From: Rhodocyclaceae bacterium UBA1310 | GTDB taxonomy: Bacteria; Pseudomonadota; Gammaproteobacteria; Burkholderiales; Rhodocyclaceae | NCBI GenBank assembly: GCA_002307175.1 | Contig: DBTS01000056.1 | Location: 1-24,432, forward strand | DNA: 24,432 nucleotides | Direction: 5' to 3' | Shown here: one piece after another, positions 7,251-15,273 of the stretch | Layout of the letters: every line of letters starts with the position of its first letter | Position numbering within the stretch: the first letter of the stretch is position 1 | Position numbers and translations under genes: made by a program | Notes under the pieces: model-generated | What the model saw: the letters and a program-made list of their open reading frames with translations, nothing else | The model's database searches: none | What the model was told of the DNA's origin: nothing

Positions 7251-7278
7251 TTGTATGATCTTTTTCTATTTTGTATGA
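7251..7278. repeat. Exact direct repeat TTGTATGA with 20-bp period
   Basis: TTGTATGA occurs at 7251-7258 and again at 7271-7278, exactly two helical turns apart, in the leader/promoter of the minus-strand metal operon. GTATGA resembles a NikR half-site, but the copies are direct rather than inverted, so NikR is not claimed. It may bind a tandem regulator. Confidence 0.45.
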
Positions 7279-7297
7279 AACAAGGGGAAGTGGTCAA
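7263..7297 (-). promoter_or_regulatory. Candidate sigma-70 promoter for the outer-membrane protein-cbiM operon
   Basis: Read on the minus strand, TTGACC (7297-7292) and TACAAA (7275-7270) are separated by 16 bp, placing transcription start near 7263, about 25 bases before the start codon. The -35 match is good and the -10 is moderate. Confidence 0.45.
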
Positions 7298-7316
7298 TGC
7301 GTAATGTTGCCTGGAT

Positions 7317-7330
7317 GTGATACACATCAA
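7317..7330. promoter_or_regulatory. FNR/Anr-like box (9 of 10 bases)
   Basis: GTGAT-ACAC-ATCAA matches the FNR consensus TTGAT-N4-ATCAA at nine of ten positions. It is embedded in the palindrome GATGTG-ATA-CACATC (7314-7328). Its centre is about 60 bp upstream of the predicted minus-strand start, close to the class I activator position of -61.5. It lies between the cobalt and copper modules and could serve either. Confidence 0.45.
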
Positions 7331-7454
7331 AACAGAGGAATTAGAGGCCGTGAAAGGCTTGCTACGAATTGTCTGAGGTATTCTGCTAAAATCGAACCGC
7401 CATCATCAGGGCGCCCGCGATCTTGATCTGTATGCCGAGTGTTTTTCTCCTGAC

Positions 7455-7853
7455 ATGACCTTTCAGAATCTGCGCCATTATCATTATCGAACCGTAGTCA
7501 CCAGCCTGCTTTGCGTGGTGATGCTGTTCGGTGCGCTGGCTCCCGGTGTGACGCGCTGGCTGCAGAGCAGGCAGCTCGACGTGGTGGAGCTTTGTACGGT
7601 GCATGGCGTGGAGCAGGTGTTTGTTGACGGGCAGGGCGGGCATGCGCCCGGCAAACCAGACGTCATTTCTGGGGAAGTTTGTCCCTTCTGTTCTCCTGCC
7701 CATTCCTCGTTGGGGTTGCCGGCCTTGGGGAATGCGCCGGTACGATTTACTCCGCTTGTTTTGCTGCGAGTCGCAGATCCTCAGGCAACACATGTCGTCT
7801 GGCGCCTGCCACATTCTCGCGCTTATCCCAGAGCACCTCCGCAGCTCATCTGA
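7455..7853 (+). CDS. DUF2946-family protein, copper-module partner
   Basis: The 132-residue protein has one N-terminal hydrophobic segment (about 14-32, VVTSLLCVVMLFGALAPGV) acting as an anchor or signal. The rest faces the periplasm and carries Cys47 in ELCTVHG and the CPFCSPAH motif (Cys76, Cys79, His83), possible metal ligands. The C-terminal SRAYPRAPP is typical of DUF2946. Members of this family are often found just before TonB-dependent copper receptors, as here, where the receptor starts 164 bp later on the same strand. A role in copper handling is inferred from the cysteines and the neighbour; no biochemical function is established to my knowledge. Confidence 0.75.
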   Translation: MTFQNLRHYHYRTVVTSLLCVVMLFGALAPGVTRWLQSRQLDVVELCTVHGVEQVFVDGQGGHAPGKPDVISGEVCPFCSPAHSSLGLPALGNAPVRFTPLVLLRVADPQATHVVWRLPHSRAYPRAPPQLI

Positions 7854-8017
7854 ACTCCCGCTTCTAAGCTGATCTGGCGCTTTCATCTTTGTGCTGCACG
7901 CACGACTTGGGTGGATTGCGCCCATCGCCCCGATTCCGTTGCTGGCCATGCTCGCCAGACCATGTGCCGCACGCAGCAATGGAATGGAGGGCCATACCTA
8001 CAATAATGGAGAGATTG

Positions 8018-10132
8018 ATGAGTCCCAACTGTTTTCGTTTGTGCCCTGCCGCTCTGGCAGTGGCCTCGGTTTTTCCTGCATTTGCTGCAGAACCTGACGC
8101 GCCGGGTTCGGTGACCGTGTTGCAACCTGTTCTGGTGACCGCGACAGCGGATCGGGCAAGTGACAACACCAGCGACAGCAGCCGTCTGCTTGAGCGCCAG
8201 CCGGGCTATTTCACTGCTGCAGGCGGTGGGGTTTCCGGGCTGCCCATTGCCAACGGGCTGGCAGATGATCGCCTGAATATCCGCATTGACGGGATGGAAC
8301 TGACTGCAGCTTGTGGCAACCACATGAATGCGCCGCTGAGCTATGTGCCACCTGGTCTGCTTGGCTCAATCCGCCTGCATGCAGGAGTGACGGCGGTGAG
8401 CGAGGGGGGAGACAACATCGGTGGTGCCATCAGCGTGAAAAGCCCTGACCCTGTGTATGCCGCTGCGGGGGAGGTCTTGCACAAGGAAGGTACATTGAGT
8501 CTGGCCGGGCGCACGGTGAACAGCTCATATTCGGCGGCACTTGCAGCCAGCGTGGCAAACGACTGGTTGAGCCTGGGGGTTTCGGCCAGCCAGGATCGAG
8601 GCGCAAGTTACCATGACGGGAATGGCGACAAGGTGCTCGGCAGTCTCTACAAGAGCGGGAATAGCCGGGTTACGCTGGCGGCTCGTGGCGAGGCGCAGCA
8701 GCTTGTCCTGCGCTTTGGTGAGCAGCGTATTCCCTATCAGGGCTTCCCGAATGAGTATATGGACATGACGGGAAATCACGCACGTTTTGCCAATGCAGAT
8801 TACACCCGGGATCTGGCATGGGGCAAGCTGGAGGCCAAGGCTTTCTGGCAGGAAACGCGGCACGAGATGGGCTTCTTCAGTTCGGAGCGCAGTGGCACGA
8901 TGCCGATGAATACACAGGGCAGGAACATGGGCTACACCCTGCAGGCCGAGATTCCGCAGGGGAATACCGGCAGCCTGTGGCGCGTCGGGCAGGAATACCA
9001 TCACGAATCACTGCGGGACTGGTGGCCTGCGGTACCCGGTTCCAGCATGATGGGGCCGAATGAGTACATCAACATCAATGATGGTCGGCGTGACCGTCTT
9101 GCTGTGTTTGGGGAGCGCGAATCACGCCATACCAGCCAGTGGAGCAGTGTTCTGGGGGCGCGTGTGGAGCAGGTGCGCATGAATACCGGCGATGTGCAGG
9201 CCTATGGTACCGGCATGATGCAGGCTACCGATAATGCCGCCGCCAAAGCTTTTAATGCACGCGATAAACAACGCTCGGACGAAAATCTTGACCTTTCTGC
9301 GATTGCCCGATATGTGCCTGATACCGGGAAGGATTTCGAATTCGGCGTAGCACGCAAGACGCGCTCCCCAAATCTCTACGAGGCTTATGCGTGGGGGCGT
9401 TCAACGATGGGTATGACGATGACAAACTGGTTTGGCGATGGCAATGGTTATGTCGGCAATCCGGATCTGAAGCCCGAAGTGGCGTATACCGCCAGCACTA
9501 CAGCGAACTGGCACGATGCCACACAGAAGGTCTGGGCTGCGTCGCTCACGCCATACTATAGCTACATCGAGAATTTCATTGATGTGGACGTGATTGGCCA
9601 TTTTTCTCCGTATGGCATTTCTTCGGCCAGCGGCAATTTGCTGCAGTTTGCCAACCACGATGCACGCGTGTACGGCCTGAATGCCAGTGGCAGTGTCGCT
9701 CTGGGGCAAAGCGCGTATTGGGGAGCGTTTGATCTGCGTGGCACTGCGGCCTATACCCGCGGGCGACGCACGGACGGCGGCAATCTCTATCGTATCGCAC
9801 CGTTGACGGCGACTCTGGCTGTCGATGAACGTGTTGGTGCCTGGACGCATACCATTGAAACGCGCTTTGTGGCAGGTAAGCATACCGTTGATGAGAACCG
9901 TCTCGAAGTCCGCACGGGTGGCTATGCACTTCTTGATTTACACACAAAATATCAATGGAATAAGCGACTGGAGATAGCCGCCGGTGTCTCAAACGTGCTG
10001 GATAAATACTACGCCGATCCGTTTGGAGGTGTTTATCTGTCGGGTCTGTCAGCAGGTGTTACCGATGGGGCATTGCAGGCGCTTCCTGGCTATGGGCGTT
10101 CGTTTGATGCCAGTGTGACCTTGCAGTTTTGA
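8018..10132 (+). CDS. oprC: TonB-dependent copper receptor (OprC/NosA family)
   Basis: The start at 8018 is chosen because it follows GGAGAG and begins a clean signal peptide (MSPNCFRLCPAALAVASVF, cleaved after AFA); the longer in-frame ORF from 7889 has neither. The mature protein has a TonB-box-like PVLVTATA (37-44), a plug domain (about 50-150) and a 22-strand-type barrel ending in Phe. The copper site known from Pseudomonas OprC, CxxxM plus HxM, is visible as Cys99-x-x-x-Met103 (CGNHM) and His282-x-Met284 (HEM). It should import copper across the outer membrane, for example for copper enzymes such as nitrous-oxide reductase or oxidases. The length of 704 residues is normal. Confidence 0.92.
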   Translation: MSPNCFRLCPAALAVASVFPAFAAEPDAPGSVTVLQPVLVTATADRASDNTSDSSRLLERQPGYFTAAGGGVSGLPIANGLADDRLNIRIDGMELTAACGNHMNAPLSYVPPGLLGSIRLHAGVTAVSEGGDNIGGAISVKSPDPVYAAAGEVLHKEGTLSLAGRTVNSSYSAALAASVANDWLSLGVSASQDRGASYHDGNGDKVLGSLYKSGNSRVTLAARGEAQQLVLRFGEQRIPYQGFPNEYMDMTGNHARFANADYTRDLAWGKLEAKAFWQETRHEMGFFSSERSGTMPMNTQGRNMGYTLQAEIPQGNTGSLWRVGQEYHHESLRDWWPAVPGSSMMGPNEYININDGRRDRLAVFGERESRHTSQWSSVLGARVEQVRMNTGDVQAYGTGMMQATDNAAAKAFNARDKQRSDENLDLSAIARYVPDTGKDFEFGVARKTRSPNLYEAYAWGRSTMGMTMTNWFGDGNGYVGNPDLKPEVAYTASTTANWHDATQKVWAASLTPYYSYIENFIDVDVIGHFSPYGISSASGNLLQFANHDARVYGLNASGSVALGQSAYWGAFDLRGTAAYTRGRRTDGGNLYRIAPLTATLAVDERVGAWTHTIETRFVAGKHTVDENRLEVRTGGYALLDLHTKYQWNKRLEIAAGVSNVLDKYYADPFGGVYLSGLSAGVTDGALQALPGYGRSFDASVTLQF

Positions 10133-10142
10133 GCTCTCAGGG

Positions 10143-10186
10143 CAGGCCAGCCAAGCTATTTTTCGGCTGGCCTGTTTTGGGGTTTT
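10143..10186 (+). terminator. Rho-independent terminator after the copper receptor gene
   Basis: The perfect stem AGGCCAGCC (10144-10152) and GGCTGGCCT (10165-10173), with a flanking C-G pair, is followed by GTTTTGGGGTTTT. It lies 11 bases after the receptor stop codon. Confidence 0.85.
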
Positions 10187-10227
10187 ACTTTGATGAGGGT
10201 GATTGTGACCACATATTCTGTGAGAAC

Positions 10228-11124
10228 TTAGTCACAGAAATAGTCGTCTCCCTGCAAATCTTCGAGCAATCCCGCTTGTATGGGCAGCCAGCCCAGTTCC
10301 TGGCGCGTGCGGGCACTGCTGGCACTCATCTGGCGTGCGGCGAAGTGTGCAAACCAGCCAAAGTGTGCCGCTGCTGCTGCGTTTTCAACGCGGATAACCG
10401 GTAGGTCCAGTCGCTTGCCAAGCGTTTCCGCAATGCTGCGGAAAGTGATGGCCTCTTCGCCCACCACATGCTATATGCTATCGGGCTTTGCCTTCTCGAT
10501 GATGAGGCGGTAGGCACGCGCTGCATCCAGCCTGTGGACGGCTGACCACTGATTCATGCCGTCTCCGACATAGGCCGCTGCTCCCTGCTGGCGTGCAATG
10601 CCGATCAGCATTGGTACAAAACCATGGTCACCGCTGCCGTGTACCGAAGGTGGCAGGCGCACGATGGATACATTCACCCCACGCGCCGCAAGTACAGATG
10701 CGGCCTGTTCGCTGGCAATGCGTGGCACGCTGGTGGTATCCGCGTTCGGGCGGGTATCTTCCGTGGCGGGCTGATCCGGCGGCAGAATGCCGATTCCGGA
10801 AGTCACCACCAGAGGCCGGGCCGAGCCGGCCAGCGCGTCTCCGAGTGCCTGGATGACGCGGCGGTCCTGTTCGCAGTTGGCCTGGAATTTGGAAAAATCG
10901 TGATTGAATGCCGTGTGGATCACGCCATCGGCGGCTGCCGCTGCCCTTTGCAGGCCCTGCAGGTCTTCAAGATCTCCCCGGACTACCTCTACGCCCTGGG
11001 CAGAGAGTTTTTGTGCGGCAGTATCCGAGCGGGCCAGGCCGCTTACCTGATGGCCGGCTGCGAGGAGTTCCTGTGTTACGGCTGAGCCAACAAAGCCGGT
11101 AGCGCCGGTGACGAATATATGCAT
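10228..11124 (-). pseudogene. NAD(P)-dependent epimerase/dehydratase (extended SDR), interrupted by an in-frame stop
   Basis: The gene starts at 11124 after AGGAAG with MHIFVTGATGFVGSAV, a Rossmann fold with the TGxxGxxG motif of atypical/extended SDRs. It continues through RPLVVTSGIG and RLPPSVHGSGDHGF to KPDSI. A TAG codon at 10473-10471 stops translation there. The same frame resumes at once with HVVGEEAITFRSIAETLGKRL and runs to SARTRQELGWLPIQAGLLEDL, the normal C-terminus, ending at 10228. One base change (probably from a Tyr codon) separates the two parts, so about 81 residues are lost. It is divergent from a frameshifted AraC-type gene. A truncated product would lack the substrate-side C-terminus; a sequencing error is possible. 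Confidence 0.85.
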
Positions 11125-11236
11125 GGTGTCTTCCTGTTTTGGGATAGGGAGAGAGTTCGGCATACGATAGCGCCTTGTTTGCGGATGATCTATGCCGTAA
11201 AGTCCGGTTTTTATTTGCAATCGTCCGGGGTGGCCG

Positions 11237-12150
11237 ATGGATCCGCTATCTGACATTCTTTCTCTGCTCAAGCCGCGCAGCCATGTGTCAGCCGGTTTTG
11301 ATGCGGGCAACCCCTGGAGCGTGCACTACGCAAACCTGCAGGAAATGATCAAGTGCTTCGCAATCGTTTCTGGCACGTGCTGGCTGGCCGTGGATGGCGA
11401 GAAAGAGGCCGTGGCGCTGCAGGCGGGGGATTGCTTTGTGCTGCCGACAGGGCGGCCGTTTCGCCTGGCGAGTGATCTTTCGCTGCCCGCCGTGGATTCA
11501 GGAGCGATCTTTCCACCGCAGCGCGAGGGGGGTGTGGTGCGCCTCAATGCGGGAGGAGACTGCTACATGGTGGGCAGTGGTTTCGTTGTGGGGGGGCGCA
11601 TTCGCGCATCCTGCTCAAGCGATTGCCCCCCATCATGCATATCCGCAAAGAGGCGGATCAGGCTACGCTGCGCTGGTGCGTGGAGCGCATGATGCAGGAA
11701 GCGGGGGAACACCAGCCGGGCGCGTATCTGCTCGGCCAGCATCTTGCGCACATCATGCTCATCCAGGCGCTGCGCCAGTATCTTGCAGAGCACCCGGCAG
11801 GCGGCACCGGCTGGCTTTTCGGCATTGTGGATAAACACCTTGGCGCGGCGCTGGGCGCCATTCATGCCGATCCCGCACAGCCGTGGACGCTGCAGACGCT
11901 GGCCGAGCGCGCCAGCATGTCGCGCTCCACCTTTGCCCTGCGCTTTCGCGAAACAGTAGGCATGGCGCCCATTGAGTACCTTACGCAGTGGCGCATGCTG
12001 CTGGCGGGGGAGCGCCTGACGCATGGCAGCGATTCGCTAGCCAGCATAGCCGCCGGGCTTGGCTATGAATCCGAAAGTGCCTTCAGCACCGCTTTCAAGC
12101 GTGTAATGGGCTGCACCCCAAGGCGCTATGAGCGCGGCGGGGTGATTTGA
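11237..12150 (+). pseudogene. AraC-family regulator with cupin-type sensor domain, frameshifted
   Basis: The first frame (11237 onward) encodes a cupin-like sensor typical of AraC-cupin regulators (VSGTCWLAVDGE, LQAGDCFVLPTGRPFRL). After FVVGG it runs into unrelated sequence. The conserved continuation RILLKRLPPIMHIRKEAD sits in another frame and goes on to a complete double helix-turn-helix domain (LQTLAERASMSRSTFALRF and SLASIAAGLGYESESAF) ending at 12150. The junction is a run of seven G at 11590-11596; eight would restore one 304-residue protein. The gene is divergent from the broken epimerase, its probable target. Possible causes are fixed mutation, slippage or G-tract phase variation, or a sequencing error. 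Confidence 0.85.
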
Positions 12151-12200
12151 TGCTTCGTCGCCAAAACATGGGGAGTGGGGCAGTTTACCTTTGCTGATTA

Positions 12201-12218
12201 TTTCCATATTATTGGAAA
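12201..12218. promoter_or_regulatory. Candidate ArsR operator
   Basis: The inverted repeat TTTCCA-TATTAT-TGGAAA ends one base before the preferred ATG of the ArsR gene and overlaps its ribosome-binding site (GGAAAG). ArsR-type repressors commonly bind short AT-rich inverted repeats at their own promoters, so autoregulation is likely. Confidence 0.5.
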
Positions 12219-12219
12219 G

Positions 12220-12540
12220 ATGGAACAAAGCCTTGCAGTCACCCAACTTGCCGCCTTGGCGCAGGAATCCCGCCTGGCCATCTTTCGCCTGCTCGTGCAG
12301 CAGGGGCCAGATGGGCTGGCTGTGGGGCGCATCGCCGGAGCCCTGGGGCTGGCGAATGCCACACTTTCGTTTCACCTCAAGACGCTGGCGCAGGCCGGGC
12401 TGATCGAAGCCCGCCAGAGCGGGCGTTTCATCCATTACTCTGCCAGCTACACGGCCATGAATGGCCTCGTCGGCTTTCTCACCGACAATTGCTGCAGTGG
12501 CTGCAGTGACATCTCCTCAACCCCCCATGCGAAAGGATGA
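12220..12540 (+). CDS. arsR: ArsR-family arsenic-responsive repressor
   Basis: The ATG at 12220 is preferred over an upstream GTG at 12175, because family similarity starts at MEQSLAVTQLAALAQESRL, giving 106 residues. The winged helix (about 10-80) includes the recognition region LANATLSFHLKTLAQAGLI. The C-terminus has FLTDNCCSGCSD with Cys91, Cys92 and Cys95, the cysteine cluster that binds As(III) in this ArsR type. Binding of arsenite or antimonite should release the operator and turn on the arsenate reductase and channel genes just downstream. The next start codon is 7 bases after this stop, so the two are co-transcribed. Confidence 0.9.
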   Translation: MEQSLAVTQLAALAQESRLAIFRLLVQQGPDGLAVGRIAGALGLANATLSFHLKTLAQAGLIEARQSGRFIHYSASYTAMNGLVGFLTDNCCSGCSDISSTPHAKG

Positions 12541-12547
12541 CATCAAA

Positions 12548-13432
12548 ATGTCTGCAATCGAGATCCGTGCTGCTGCGCCTGATTCCCTGGCGCTGGTGGT
12601 GGATGTATTGCGCCAGTGCGATCTGCCACATGCCGATCTGGCAGAGGCACACATGGCTGATTTCGTGCTGGCTTTCGCAGCAGATCGCCTCGTCGGTGTG
12701 GCTGGCATCGAGCGGGCTGGGGATCATGGCCTGCTGCGCTCTGTCGCCGTGCTGCCGCCGCAGCGTGGCATGGGCGTGGCGCGCCAGCTGGTGGCAGCCT
12801 GCGAGGCCCATGCCGCTGCGCTGGGCCTGCACGTGCTGGTGCTGATTGCGGCGGATCAGACCGCTGCGCAATACTTCACGCACCTGGGCTACGCTACGGC
12901 CACGCGAGGCGAGTTGCCACATGCCTTGCTCGCCCTGCCGGAATTCACGCACCTGTGCCCGAAATCGATGCCCTGTCTGCGCAAGGTGCTGGTACGCAAT
13001 GTGGCTGATGCGGCGGTAACGATCTACCATAACCCTGCCTGCGGTACCTCGCGCAACACGCTGGCAATGATCCGTAATGCCGGCATCGAGCCCACCGTGA
13101 TTGAATACCTCAAGACCCCGCCGGATCGCGCCACACTGCTGCGCCTGATCGCTGACGCCGGGCTCACCGTGCGCGGCACGCTGCGCGAAAAATGCGAGCC
13201 GTATACAGCGCTGGGGCTGGCCGATCCTAAATGGACCGATGCCGAGCTGCTCGATTTCATTGATCAGCACCCCATCCTCATCAACCGGCCTTTCGTTGTC
13301 ACCCCGCTGGGCACGCGCCTGTGCCGGCCCTCGGAACTTGTGCTGGATATCCTGCCAGCACAGCAACAGGGCGCTTTCACCAAGGAAGATGGCGAGGTGG
13401 TGGTGGATGCCGGCGGGCAGCGGGTGCGGTGA
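12548..13432 (+). CDS. arsC: Fusion of ArsN2-like GNAT acetyltransferase and glutaredoxin-type arsenate reductase ArsC
   Basis: The start at 12548 follows AAAGGA and begins MSAIEIRAAAPDS. Residues 1-148 form a GNAT domain with the acetyl-CoA loop QRGMGVA (72-78) and the usual C-terminal AAQYFTHLGY, like the ArsN2 proteins of arsenic operons. Residues about 157-294 are a full-length ArsC very close to the E. coli plasmid type: IYHNPACGTSRN with catalytic Cys165, the anion-binding arginines Arg247 (LINRP) and Arg260 (RLCRPSE), and FTKEDGE. It should reduce arsenate to arsenite with glutathione/glutaredoxin. The GNAT substrate is not known from sequence. No frameshift separates the halves, so it is a true fusion with a short linker. 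Confidence 0.92.
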   Translation: MSAIEIRAAAPDSLALVVDVLRQCDLPHADLAEAHMADFVLAFAADRLVGVAGIERAGDHGLLRSVAVLPPQRGMGVARQLVAACEAHAAALGLHVLVLIAADQTAAQYFTHLGYATATRGELPHALLALPEFTHLCPKSMPCLRKVLVRNVADAAVTIYHNPACGTSRNTLAMIRNAGIEPTVIEYLKTPPDRATLLRLIADAGLTVRGTLREKCEPYTALGLADPKWTDAELLDFIDQHPILINRPFVVTPLGTRLCRPSELVLDILPAQQQGAFTKEDGEVVVDAGGQRVR

Positions 13433-13537
13433 ATTCGCAGCGCTGGCTGAAGCATGGCGCGTGGTGATGCGGGTGTGAAGGGGTTTGCGGACGATCTGGG
13501 AATGTCACCGAGGCACATCCTACGACCGATGGTAACC

Positions 13538-13565
13538 CTGTTTTTCGCGTGGATAACGATATACT
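13538..13565 (+). promoter_or_regulatory. Candidate internal promoter before the channel gene
   Basis: TATACT at 13560-13565 is a good -10 element. The best -35 at 16 bp spacing is CTGTTT (13538-13543), which is weak. It lies in the 159-bp gap between the reductase and the channel gene and would start transcription about 20 bases before the channel ATG. Confidence 0.35.
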
Positions 13566-13591
13566 GAGGCCGTTACTTGCGGAGAAGCAGC

Positions 13592-14431
13592 ATGCGGCAC
13601 GGCCTCGATTTCATTGGCGAATTCATTGGCACCTTTTTGATGATCCTGTTTGGCCTGGGGGCCGGGATGGCCTCCGGGCTTTTCGGGGCGCACAGCGGGC
13701 TATTCCAGATTGCCCTGCTGTGGGGCTTTGGCGTCACCATTGCGATCTATGCCACACGTCATCTTTCCTGTGCGCATTTCAATCCGGCCGTGAGCATTGC
13801 GATGGTGATCGGTAGGCGCATGCCGGCCTCCCAATTGCCGGTCTATATTGCAGCCCAGTTTCTTGGCGCGTTTGCGGCAGCGGCTTTGCTGTATCTGCTC
13901 TTCGGGGATTCGTTTGTACAGTTTGAGGCCTTGCACCACATTGTGCGCGGCACGCCGGAATCCGTGAAAACGGCGATGATGTTTGGCGAGTTTTATCCCA
14001 GTCCAGGTGCTGCGCCCGTGGCTGTGGTCACGCAGGGTATTGCGTTTCTGACAGAGGCTGTCGGCACCTTCGTGCTGATCTTTCTGGTGTTCTCGCTGAC
14101 AGAGGGCTGCAATGTGGGGCGTCCGGATGATGCGCTGGCGCCGCTCTTCATTGGCTTCATCGTGGCCCTGCTGATTTCTTTTATTGCGCCGCTCACGCAG
14201 GCCGGGTTCAACCCTGCGCGCGATCTCTCGCCGCGCCTCTTTTCCATGCTCGCCGGCTGGGGGCGCGCTGCGCTGCCGGATGCCACTGGCGGTTTTATCA
14301 CGGTGTACGTGCTGGGGCCGATCTGTGGTGGCGCAGCGGCGGCGCTGCTGTTCAGCCGCGTGATCGGGCCGCTGATGCATCGCAAGAATGCCGGCATTGC
14401 CGCAGATGGGGCCGAGCGCGAGCCTCGTTAG
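13592..14431 (+). CDS. Aquaglyceroporin-like MIP channel, probable arsenite exit channel
   Basis: The start at 13592 follows GGAGAAG; the protein has 279 residues and six predicted membrane helices. Both pore loops are intact: NPA at 64-66 (AHFNPAVSIA) and NPAR-D at 207-211 (GFNPARDLSPR). Asp after the second NPAR and Trp44 in LLWGFG match glycerol-type rather than water-only channels, and Arg210 fits the selectivity filter. Placed after arsR and arsC, it resembles AqpS of Sinorhizobium meliloti, which lets arsenite made by ArsC leave the cell down its gradient in place of an ArsB pump. A general glycerol or small-solute role is the alternative. Confidence 0.85.
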   Translation: MRHGLDFIGEFIGTFLMILFGLGAGMASGLFGAHSGLFQIALLWGFGVTIAIYATRHLSCAHFNPAVSIAMVIGRRMPASQLPVYIAAQFLGAFAAAALLYLLFGDSFVQFEALHHIVRGTPESVKTAMMFGEFYPSPGAAPVAVVTQGIAFLTEAVGTFVLIFLVFSLTEGCNVGRPDDALAPLFIGFIVALLISFIAPLTQAGFNPARDLSPRLFSMLAGWGRAALPDATGGFITVYVLGPICGGAAAALLFSRVIGPLMHRKNAGIAADGAEREPR

Positions 14432-14460
14432 CGCGCTGCGATTGCCGCAACCCTGCAGCC

Positions 14461-15165
14461 TTATTCGCGCACCGGCTCGATGGAAAACTCCGCCACACCG
14501 GCATCTTCCAGCAGATTCATCGCCAGCTGGCTGCGCGCTCTGGCGGGGTGCCCGGTGGACCACACCTGGGCGCGGATCTGCAGGGTGCTGCCTTTGGCAC
14601 CACGGAAATCGAGCGTGGATACTGTGAATCCGAATTCGCCGAAGCGCGCATGTAGCGCTTCTTCATCCGGTATCGCTTCGCGGCTGAAATTGATTTCCAC
14701 AATGGACAGGCTGCGTCGCCGCGAAATCTTGAACTCCTTGCAGGCGGCGAGGATCAGGAAGGTGAGCGTGGAACTCACGATGGCGAGAAAGTACTCACCA
14801 CTGCCGATCAGTACGCCAAGCGCTGCAACGGCCCAGATTGTCGCCGCAGAGGTCAGCCCCTTGATCGAGAAGCCTTCGCGCACGATCACCCCTGCACCGA
14901 TGAAGCCGATGCCCTGCAGAATCCCCTGGACCACACGCGAAGCGCCTGTGTCGTCTGGCCCCATCAGGTGGCTAAAGGCGCCCTGGGCGAGGCTGGCGGT
15001 GAGGAAGGTGGAAGTCAGCGTGATGATCGCGAAGGTGCGCATCCCCGCCGGATGCCCGTTGCGATAGCGCTCCAGGCCGATGATGCCGCCCACCACGCAG
15101 GCCAGCCCAAGCTTGAGCAGCAGTTCAAGATTGGCGGAGGAAGCTAACTGGGTAAAGAACGCCAT
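14461..15165 (-). CDS. MgtC/SapB-family membrane protein
   Basis: The start at 15165 (MAFFTQLASS) is preferred to one at 15204, because AAAGG lies upstream and the extra N-terminal residues do not fit the family. The protein has 234 residues. The N-terminal half has four to five membrane helices with the MgtC signature VVGGIIGLERYRNGHPAGMR and the GFIGAGVI and LTSAATIWA motifs. The C-terminal part (about 150-234) is a soluble ACT-like domain. MgtC proteins affect growth at low Mg2+ and survival in hosts and have been linked to inhibition of the F-type ATP synthase; the exact role here is unknown. It converges on the channel gene and lies behind an SDR gene on the same strand. Confidence 0.85.
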   Translation of the reverse strand: MAFFTQLASSANLELLLKLGLACVVGGIIGLERYRNGHPAGMRTFAIITLTSTFLTASLAQGAFSHLMGPDDTGASRVVQGILQGIGFIGAGVIVREGFSIKGLTSAATIWAVAALGVLIGSGEYFLAIVSSTLTFLILAACKEFKISRRRSLSIVEINFSREAIPDEEALHARFGEFGFTVSTLDFRGAKGSTLQIRAQVWSTGHPARARSQLAMNLLEDAGVAEFSIEPVRE

Positions 15166-15176
15166 GCACAAAGCCT

Positions 15177-15218
15177 TTCGTGATCGGCACGCCGCAACAG
15201 GCATCGCCAGATCACGAA
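15177..15218. repeat. 9-bp inverted repeat between the SDR and MgtC genes
   Basis: TTCGTGATC (15177-15185) and GATCACGAA (15210-15218) are exact inverted copies with a 24-base spacer, just upstream of the MgtC start on the minus strand. It could be an operator or a leader hairpin; no T-run follows. Confidence 0.4.
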
Positions 15219-15273
15219 CTTACCCGGCTGGCGCGGCAAGGGCAAGGGGCAGTGGCACAAGAGGCGTGGCGAA

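Noticed and set aside
7251..7278. NikR operator before the CbiM/NikM operon
   Set aside because: NikR needs inverted GTATGA/TCATAC half-sites; here both copies point the same way.
7889..8017. Upstream extension of the copper receptor
   Set aside because: The 43 extra residues have no signal peptide or ribosome site; both are present at 8018.
10218..10237. CTGTGA-N8-TCACAG inverted repeat as a terminator of the epimerase gene
   Set aside because: The stem is short, overlaps the stop codon and has no T-run on the minus strand.
12479..13366. 295-residue minus-strand ORF opposite the GNAT-ArsC gene
   Set aside because: It is a reverse-strand shadow, rich in Arg, Gln and His, with no recognisable motif.
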